From the NCBI GenBank assembly GCA_037074615.1, contig CM073527.1, forward strand, positions 11,806,848-11,870,847: DNA of 64,000 bases, in the 5' to 3' direction. The translations under genes were made by a program, and so were the position numbers. This document shows, one piece after another, positions 56,691-64,000 of this stretch. This stretch comes from Leucaena leucocephala (taxonomy: Eukaryota > Streptophyta > Magnoliopsida > Fabales > Fabaceae). Position 1 is the first letter of the stretch. Each line of letters starts with the position of its first letter. A model generated the notes under the pieces. It did no database searches. It was not told the DNA's origin and saw only the letters and a program-made list of their open reading frames with translations.

Positions 56691-57850
56691 GCATAAAAGA
56701 GCTAAACTATTAGTGCCTTTTGAACCTAAAATTGAGAGAAAACTTAGGAAACTAAAGAGAGAATTTAGAGAAAAATAAGCAAAATCTAGTTCCTCCTCTA
56801 TATTCCTAAGTTTGAAACTGAATTGAATATAGATTACATTAATCATAATGGGCCTAATGGGCATAGAGAAAATGAAATACTAATGAGCCCAGAAGATAAT
56901 AGACGTGTGAGGGAAATTAATCATTCACATGTGAATTATGATCCTTATGGTTTCTATACTGAATAAGCTAATCTTGAGATTAAAGGAGCTTTGATTGCAG
57001 CCTTACCTAAATTTTATGGTTTTACAAGAGAATGTCCACACAGACACTTATAAACCATGCATATGATATGTTCTTCAATGAAGTCTCCAATAGCTGCACT
57101 GGATGATGTCTTAAGGAGATGTTTTCATTTTACCCTAAAAAGGAAGGCTAAGGAGTGGCTATACAATTTTCCCACCCATTTCTCTACTCTTACATGGGAT
57201 CAGCTGAAGTCAACATACCTTGAACAGTTTTTCTCGGCTTCAAAGACCACTCAAATGAAAAAGCAAATCACGAATATTCTGCAACAAGATGGAGAACTTC
57301 TACATGATTATTGGATGAGGTTTCTTAACCTGTTAGCTCGATGCCCTCACCATAACATGACCAAGGCTGATTTAGTAGACATTTTCTTTGATAGTCTACT
57401 TCCTCATAATCATGTTTCCTTGAATGCTGCAATAAATGGATCCTTGAGAGATAAGGCTCCACAACCAAGTTAGGAGTTATTCCAGAAAATGGCCAATAAA
57501 GACCATCAGATAGGGAATCCAAGGAGAATGCCCATATCTTCTTTGGGTAATTCAAAAGAGATCTTAGCATAAATAGCAGCCTTGGGAAACAAAATAGAGA
57601 AGATGATGAATTTGATTGAAAGAGAGCTGTATTCCACAAAACAAGTTCATGCAGTGGATACCTCACAAGCCTTAGTTATAGGATGTGAATCATGCAGTTC
57701 TATGATGCATGCTACCAGTACATGTGACAGAGAGTATGAAGAAGTGGCAGTGATGTATCAAGGGAGGGACAATCAATACTAGAAGAGAGACCCATACTCC
57801 AACACTTACAACCCTGGTTGGAGAGACCACCCAAACTTTAGGTGCGGGAG
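56691..57850 (+). pseudogene. Athila-type gag pseudogene (Ath-2)
   Basis: It starts near 56691 with MHKRAKLLVPFEPKIERKLR. After stops, VNYDPYGFYTE lies near 56930 and 57057-57473 is open for 138 residues: FHFTLKRKAKEWLYNFPTHF, STLTWDQLKSTYLEQFFSAS and ILQQDGELLHDYWMRFLNLL, the retrotransposon gag domain in full. At 57582-57782 comes a segment with a zinc knuckle C-x2-C-x4-H-x4-C (CESCSSMMHATSTC), then DPYSNTYNPGWRDHPNF near 57790-57840. The breaks are mostly single stops (TAA, TAG) in otherwise collinear sequence. Ath-1 aligns throughout. Confidence 0.87.
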
Positions 57851-58640
57851 ATAGGACAAATCAATTCCAAGGAGGTGGTGCTTCCTCAAGCAACTACCAA
57901 CATAATGTAAGGTTTATAGTTTTAACTCACCCTATGACCTTAATAACATCAAGGGCAGATGAGACTTCTTAATTGTTAAAGAGTATAGCTGCACAGATGA
58001 ACAATATGGATGGTAGAATGACCAATATAGACAACAAGCTCAAAGAGAATGACGGTTAATTTAGTTCTATAGCTTCAATCCTTCAAAGTATGTAGAAGGA
58101 TAATGCTGATGTGCACAGGAAACTTGAGGAGTTAAGTTCTAAGAATGCAGATATCATAAGTCATTTAACTCAAGTCTCCAATACAATGAGTGACATTCAA
58201 GGAAAGAGCAGTGGCAGCATACCTTCGAATATTATCATCAATCTGAGGGGTCTGAATGCTATATCCCTAAAAAATGGTAGAAAGGTTCATTTTAAGGAAA
58301 CTGATACATAGGAGCAAGATAAAGAAGGTGCTGAATATGATAATTCATCTCTGCCATAGGTATAAAATGGGGAATTTGAAAGTGCTAAAGAATAGAAGCT
58401 TGTAATGAAGAAGTCAACCCAATAGGAGAACTCACAAACCCAAGTGGAGATATAAGACCTGCAAGAAGAAGCAGCAATAGTACCAAGTCTAACTTATAAA
58501 GGAAAGTAACCTAAGGTGAAGCCAAAGTCAAGCAAGCAAGGAGTCTCTATATACAAAGGAAAGGAGGTAAGTATAAAAGATCTCCTTTTTCCCAACTGTG
58601 TGCTGATAAAAGGAAGTTTAGGCCTCTTAAGAGAATCTAG
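57851..58640 (+). pseudogene. Gag C-terminal region of Ath-2
   Basis: At 58111-58311 the open stretch includes MSDIQGKSSGSIPSNIIINL RGLNAISLKNGRK, matching the same point in Ath-1 (SSGSIPSNTVINPNSLNAIT) and Ath-3. The remainder up to the protease is Glu/Lys/Gln-rich with several stops and is shifted in places. The ISKDLLF-like and LLRES segments near 58575-58640 precede protease as in Ath-1. Confidence 0.7.
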
Positions 58641-59336
58641 GTGAGAGCTAATGTGTCATCACTATTTAAGGTTGAACTACCTGTTAAATGCCAAGACCTA
58701 GGATCCTACACCATCCCATGCATTATAGGAAATGTTCCTATTAAGGGAGCGTCACTAGATCTAGGTGCAGCCATTAATGTAATACCTTGGTCAGTATATC
58801 AAGCCTTAGGAATCAACAACCTTAGAGACATAAACATAGTGCTCCAGTGAGCTAATAGGTCAATTAGGTATCATAAGGGAATCCTTGAGGATATTCTAGT
58901 ATAGGTCAAGGACTTAGTATTCCCAGCTGATTTTTATATTTTGGATATGTCCAATGAGTTAGTAAATGATAGCACTCTGATCCTAGGCCAACCTTTCCTC
59001 CAAACCTCTAAGACCATCATTAGTATGAAGCATAGTTCCATCACAATGGAAGTTGGAGAACATGTAGTAACCTTCAACATTAATGAAGCAATGAAATTTC
59101 CCTGTGATAATTATGCTTTTACTTATTTGAATACCATTGATTATGCTGTTGAAGGGACTAGGGATGAACATGAACTGAGTTTACATGATAATAATAGAGA
59201 TAATACACTTGCAAAAGGTTTGTTGAGTGATCTTACAGGATCCCAAGATGTTTTGGAAGCTGGAAGTGCAATAATTGAAGAATGGCCAAATTTCTATGAC
59301 CAAAAGGTCGTGACCAAATTGCCTCCTTATTGCGAC
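58641..59336 (+). pseudogene. Athila aspartic protease domain (Ath-2)
   Basis: The open stretch 58641-58850 reads LPVKCQDLGSYTIPCIIG and SLDLGAAINVIPWSVYQALG, with catalytic D-L-G-A. A stop at 58848 and a gap follow. Then 58941-59339 gives MDMSNELVNDSTLILGQPFL, QTSKTIISMKHSSITMEVGE and HVVTFNINEAMKFP, the protease end. An Asp/Asn-rich tail runs to a stop at 59337. No reverse transcriptase follows, unlike in Ath-1, so proteolysis could only have served an element that borrowed its polymerase. Confidence 0.83.
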
Positions 59337-59590
59337 TGAACATCAACCTAAGATCCACTGTGAATCTATGTCATGACATGATGGCATTATGGTCATGACA
59401 CAAAAGCCCAGAGACTTCCACTTGCGACTCGAAGATGAAGTTATAGCGATTACACATCAACCTACTGAGGGAGAGCCTTTCTGTGACCATAAGTTATGCC
59501 TAAAAGAAGAATAGGTCATAACTAAAAGCTCCAGAGACATACCTTTTCAACTTAGGTCACGATGAGAAGATGAAAGGTCACGACCAGAAA
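59306..59590 (+). repeat. GTCGTGAC-type palindromes after Ath-2 protease
   Basis: GGTCGTGACC (59307), TGTCATGACA (about 59370), GGTCATGACA (about 59391), TTGCGACTC (59421), GGTCATAAC (about 59513), AGGTCACGATG (about 59553) and GGTCACGACC (about 59576) recur without regular spacing. Confidence 0.8.
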
Positions 59591-61108
59591 TGCCAAACGC
59601 AACCAGGGAACTCAACACTCCTTCAGTTCCACACTCCACTATTTTGGTTAAAAGGCCAATACATTCTAACTTTTCTTAACCTTATTCTCATTTCAAAATT
59701 ACATCTCATACCTTAACTTTTTTGAAAGATATAATCTCTAATAATGATGTAGGTATAGAAAAGATTGATCCCAAGTATGTTGTAGTCGTAAACCAACCTC
59801 AGCTTGGTGCGATACTTGGGGAAGCACATGATAAAATGGAGGGCCTATACAAGCTAGAGAAGAGTAACTGTAAGGAATATATGAAGGAGGCAAATGAATT
59901 ATTTCCCTAGTCTGTTACCGTGATATGCCAACCATAGTTGGGTAAGTTCAAGTTTAAGCAGGGAAAATTTGAGACGGGCCTGGACAAATCTTAGTATAAG
60001 ATGCGCGATTATGGAATGCTGAAGTGGAGAGAAAGAGCAACTGGGAAAACCGTCCAATCACATAGCCATTTTTCAAAGTTTTATGATTTCCTACCTCCGC
60101 CTTAAGGCCAGGTTGTCCCTTTCCTATCTCTTTCCTTTATGAATTCATATGTGCTTGACATGTTAGTCTGGTGATTGGAAAGGGATGACCAAGTATAAGT
60201 AGTAGTTCATTGTTTCGCTTGATGTTTCTATAGGATAGTTTCATTTTTATGTTTATTTATGTTTATTCTAGGGTTCTTTCTATTTTGAACACCCCTATTC
60301 ATATCCACACATCGTTTAGTCATTGATTGTTCCCTCTAGAGTTTCACCACTCACATGCATGATCTTAGCTTACCTATCTTGTCATCTTTGCCCTACTAGT
60401 ATTGCTTTGCATGACCTGAATAAGACTATGTGCTTAATTATTAATTTAAATTGAGTGAATAGGATACCTGTTGTTTTACAGCTCTAGTTGGTTGGCTTTG
60501 CAAAGTGATTGTCATATTTTCTGCTTTAGTTCTGTTGACAATGAGGACACTGTCAAGTTTAAGTGTGGGGGAGATGTCTTGCATGTGTGCTACTCAATCT
60601 TTACTAATCCAATCTTTTCATCACGAAAATTTATTTTTGATCTTAACGTGTGATGAATTACTAAAAATTGGACCCCTGTTTTAAACTTTGTTGATAACTA
60701 GAAAGGTTTTAGCATGAAAAATCATTTTAAGACTTTGACAACTACCACTCGGTAGTCTTTGTGAAAGATAGTCATGACATACTGGCTTTTGGGTCGTGAT
60801 CTGTAATGAAACTTTGGACTTGGTAGGCTCTCTGTAACCTATGGTCGTGACCTATGAACGTAGTGGTCGCGACAATAACTCCCTATTGATTTGTGTCGTG
60901 ACATGACAACCTATATAGTCATAACTCTTTCTCTCTGTGTGTTTGCATCACGAAAGGTACACCCCGTGGATGTGACTAAATATTTTGAAAGTCCTGAGCA
61001 TGCACCCCTGTGACATTTGGTCATGACCTTCAATGTCATACGCCGTGACTAATGGTTGAAAAATGTCCAATTACCTTTTCTTTCCCTTGTGCAAAGCTAT
61101 ATAAAAGG
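59337..61108 (+). other. Non-coding 3' region of Ath-2 with palindromes
   Basis: Where RT, RNase H and integrase should be, none is found in any frame. A 62-codon frame at 59722-59910 and shifted sequence to 60110 show no motif I can name, except a weak likeness of LGKFKFKQGKFETG to an integrase tail. A purine tract follows ACAATGAGGACACTGTCAAG at about 60563-60577, the context of the Athila tract. GTCGTGAC-type palindromes crowd 59306-59590 and 60768-61050. The region is cut by the B-LTR at 61109. The 60-codon frame at 60471-60653 is chance. Confidence 0.65.
60768..61050 (+). repeat. GTCGTGAC-type palindromes near the Ath-2 3' end
   Basis: AGTCATGACA, GGTCGTGATC, GGTCGTGACC, GGTCGCGACA, TGTCGTGACA, AGTCATAACT, GGTCATGACC and CCGTGACT follow each other in about 280 bp, just before the B-LTR. 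Confidence 0.85.
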
Positions 61109-63021
61109 TGTCATATCCCAATTTTTAGGCCTAGAAGCCCAGTATATAGCCTGAAAAAGGAAGGCTACTAGACCCTATTGTGCATGAGTCCCAGAAATAT
61201 ACAAATGATGTTTAGGGACTAAACTGCAAGAAAGTAAAAAATCAGGGAAAATAGTGAAAGTCCCTGTGAGCATAATGGAAAAGTAAGGGATATTTCTTGG
61301 GAACCAAGCTACTAGAGTGCTTGGGCTTGGTTAGAAACCCAAGATGACATTTAAAGGCCCAAAAACGTAGGCCCAGTAGTTATGGGAGGTTAAGAGGTAT
61401 TAAAATAATATTTTAGTGCTTTTCCATAAAGTAAAGTTACTCGGTTAAGGATATAACTGGAAAAAGTGATCAAATATGACTTTAGACCATAAGGTGGCAT
61501 AAAAGGTGTCGTCATAGAACCCACAAGGCGCTGACATTATTACAGGCAAAAAAGAAAAGTTAAGGACACATGTCATGAGATTAGAAAAAGGAGAAAAAGT
61601 AAAGAGGACACGTGGCATAATCTCAGCCGTTCATTCCAGGAAAAGGCTCTGGAATTCTCTGGAGAGGCTGAGTCAGCTGGTGAGGTATCCTAAGGGCCCC
61701 ACCAATTGAACCACATACATCTTGAGGTGTCCCCTGAGGTGTCCTTGGATGATGTCATAATGGTGAGTCAATAAGGAGGATGATGTCATCGTCATGATGC
61801 AGGCGAAGATTCTTGAGGAAGCTAAGCAATCTGGGCCATTCATCGCGATTTGATCTGAGCCATTCATTCCACCTCCACTCACCTATAAATAGGACACCCC
61901 TCCCTTCATGTTATGCACGAACAAGAGCCAAGAAAGAAGAGAAAGAAGAGAGAAAAGAGAAAGAGATAAAGAAAGGAAGGAAGAGAAAGAACGGAAGGAG
62001 TTTTGGTGGAGCCAGGAGCAGTCTAAGGAGCTTAGGGACTGGGCAGAGCTTAGGAATGATGTAAGTAAGTTATTCTAGTCCCTGCTCTAATAAAGTAGAG
62101 GATTTCTCTTAGTGGTTTGAATAGAGAATTATCTCTATTAATAAAGGTAGCCATAGATAGAAAGAAAGTTAGGGGAATGTCAGATTAAGGATATTACCCC
62201 TAGTTAACATGAGTTAAGTATAGCTATATTGGACAATAATAAAGATATTATTATGCTATGTATAGCCTCTGACTTATGAACAGAAAATACCTTAGAGACA
62301 AGGCTAAGAGATGGATGGAAAGGCTACATGCCAGGTAGTAAACTTACCTACTTGTATGCTTATACTGCTTAGATGTTTTATGTGATGTTTTCTTACCTTG
62401 ATGATGTGAAGCATGTATGATTAAGTAATGCTCTATTTCTTTTTATGCTATGGCTATATATTATAATTAAGTAACATGGAAGCATGTAAGTTATCATGAT
62501 GCAAGCATGATCATTAAGTACACACATAGTAACATCAATCATATAATTGCATACATTGTATGGTTTCTGTTTGCTACTGAGATTTCCCCAGAAATCTCAC
62601 CCCCTTCCAAGTAATCCCAATCCCACAGGTATGTTAGAAAAGGATTGAATAAGCATGAAAAGAAGCTGGGCATTAGATAGTGCAAATGTTGGGACCAAAA
62701 TTAGAATCAGGGAAAAACGCAGGATGAAAATTAAACTTTGGACGTTAACTTATGTTGACCTGGTCAAGTCGTGGTCAACGAGTTATTTTTCCCTGAAAGA
62801 AAATTAGTTTAGCTTCATGTAACAATTTGAACCACTCCATTTTGATTTTTCTAGAATTAGTTATGATTTTGTGAAGTCAGGTCACTCCTCTAGAATTTAC
62901 ACAATAAAGAGTACTCGCTAAGAGTAAAATTCCAGATTGAGTAATTTGACTTCAACACCTTAAAAGTGATTCCAGATGCTAACATTTGGTCCATAAGATA
63001 TATGAAAATGAGGATGTTTCA
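61109..63021 (+). mobile_element. 5' B-LTR with primer-binding site
   Basis: It runs from TGTCATATCCCAATTTTTAG to GAGGATGTTTCA, about 1.91 kb, with AAAGG on its left. It has a TATA box (61884-61891), then a purine-rich AAGAGAGAAAAGAG tract (61925-61990), and the intact hairpin GAGATTTCCCCAGAAATCTC (62579-62598) followed by GTAATCCCAATCCCACAGGT. A tRNA-iMet-type primer-binding site follows. Its first third differs from the longer B-LTRs, so it is a subfamily. The 83-codon frame at 61813-62064 runs over the purine tract and is unlikely to be a gene. Confidence 0.8.
62579..62598. promoter_or_regulatory. B-LTR hairpin, best copy
   Basis: GAGATTTCCCCAGAAATCTC has an 8-bp perfect stem with a four-base loop, between TTTGCTACT and ACCCCC. 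Conserved in sense and position in other B-LTRs. Confidence 0.75.
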
Positions 63022-63024
63022 TTT

Positions 63025-63037
63025 TGGTATTAGAGTA
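63025..63037 (+). other. Primer-binding site of a B-type element
   Basis: TGGTATTAGAGTA resembles TGGTATCAGAGC, the complement of initiator methionine tRNA used by chromoviral gypsy and many copia elements. It lies three bases after the LTR end. Confidence 0.75.
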
Positions 63038-63046
63038 GAGGATTCT

Positions 63047-64000
63047 TGTTATATCCTAATTTTTCCCTATCTGTATAGTACTAATAGTGGAAAGAGGTTT
63101 AAGAAGGATTATGACAAAGATTAGAAGAAATGATAAAGGTTAAATGAGTCTTGAAGGAAGAAAGGGACCTAAATGAAAATTGGAAAAGTTTAAAGGCCAA
63201 AACTTAAAGTAAAAACAAAAGTTAGGCCAAAAGTTGTAATTTTCAAAAGTTTAGAGACCTAAATGTAAATATCCAAAAAGTTAGGGATATAAATGTAATT
63301 AAGCAAAAAGTCAGGGACCCAAATGTAATTATGGAAAAGTTGAGCCAAAACAGGCCGAAAATGCCCGAAATCAGATTAGACTCAAATTTTACCAGTAGAT
63401 AGACATAATTATTCCGGACAGTTTAACGCAACACAGAATTTTGATTTGAGGTCCCGATTAATTGATATAAATTTCTAAAGTCAGTAGGAATTATTGCAGT
63501 ATTTTTCATATCTCAGAATCAGATGAAACTTTACTGTAAATTCTTATATTTAATATATGAATTTATCAAACTGACAGAGTTAGAAAAGGAATCCTGTAGA
63601 ATTCTTACGGGATTTTATGGTAAAATAGAATACCCGATAAATAGGATCGGGAGAGGTGTCTTGGGATTTGTGTCATAAAGGGCATAAAGGAAATAAGCCC
63701 AAACCAAGGCCCAAATGGCGCCATAGAAGGCCTAATGTGATGACTAGACAGTTAAGTGGGCCAGAGTACAGAGTAGTCCAGGATAAGTGCGAAATTATGA
63801 AAATACCCTTGGATGCCCAAACTATACCAGTGATAGAAGGGCATTTTGGTCATCTGGAATAGGCTAAAAACGTGGCACATGGTATAAATATGATTAGTTG
63901 AGCCAATATATGCCCTGAGGCAGTACAAGAAGGGGTGAAAGGACAATTATGCCCTTAGGGTCAGTACAGTGCAAGAAAGGACACCAAGGGTATTTTGGTC
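63047..64000 (+). mobile_element. Second B-LTR, 5' part, truncated by the window
   Basis: It starts TGTTATATCCTAATTTTTCC, 25 bp after the end of the previous LTR, and follows the LTR at 20239 closely, including the GTTTAGGGACCTAAAT repeats at 63240-63350 and the block ACAGAATTTTGATTTGAGG (63431). It continues past the window. It is a nested insertion in the leader of the preceding element or the result of losing that element's interior. No gene; the frame at 63656-63862 is an LTR reading. Confidence 0.8.

Noticed and set aside
61813..62064. Lys/Glu-rich 83-codon ORF
   Set aside because: It is produced by the AAGAAGAGA purine tract in a B-LTR; no conservation in other B-LTRs.

Overview
This window looks like plant nuclear DNA, probably from a eudicot and most likely repeat-rich heterochromatin. 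It is AT-rich, has no bacterial or organellar gene order, and I could not support any intact host gene, tRNA or rRNA. Nearly every recognisable piece is a transposable element, mostly broken and repeatedly inserted into one another. Names used below (Ath-1/2/3, B-LTR, C-LTR, CACTA-1/2/3) are labels for this window only.

Layout. 1-2330: decayed Ty1/copia element on the minus strand (protease, GAG-pre-integrase, integrase, reverse transcriptase). 2340-3829: probable LTR rich in the palindrome TTATCGATAA. 3877-4050: CACTA end fragment. 4051-6730: minus-strand Athila-like Ty3/gypsy remnant (Ath-3), entered by a solo C-LTR at 6731-8531 with perfect target duplication. About 9600-12879: reversed B-type LTR holding a Harbinger-like MITE. 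13086-14130: Mutator-like element with about 285-bp inverted repeats and GC-rich cargo. 14550-18427: CACTA-1. About 19195-27285: reversed B-LTR that took in a forward B-LTR (20239-23425) and a solo C-LTR (23566-25268), followed by non-coding internal DNA to 29875. 29876-33647: CACTA-2. 33648-53157: Ath-1, an Athila element with gag, protease, reverse transcriptase, RNase H and integrase remains, split by an 11.2-kb nested insertion at 38629-49826. 53158-54758: CACTA-3, cut by Ath-2 (54759-61108; LTR, PBS, gag, protease only). 61109-64000: two stacked B-LTRs.

The order of insertion can be read from matching 5-bp duplications: CACCA around 38629-49826, GTAGT around 39225-44158, GTTTA/GTTTC around 40597-44042, ATAGG around 6731-8531 and ATTTT around 23566-25268. 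In the deepest stack a B-LTR sits in an Athila LTR, which sits in a B-LTR, which sits in the reverse transcriptase of Ath-1, which itself interrupts CACTA-2.

The signals least explained by known features are: a small ORF conserved in all three CACTA elements; dispersed CpG-centred palindromes specific to each family (GTCGCGAC-type in Ath-2 and its LTR, TTATCGATAA at 2.7-3.4 kb, ACACCGGTGT in CACTA); a hairpin conserved across B-LTRs; and the GC-rich cargo of the Mutator-like element. Coordinates of element ends without a stated duplication are approximate, and no claim here rests on a database search.
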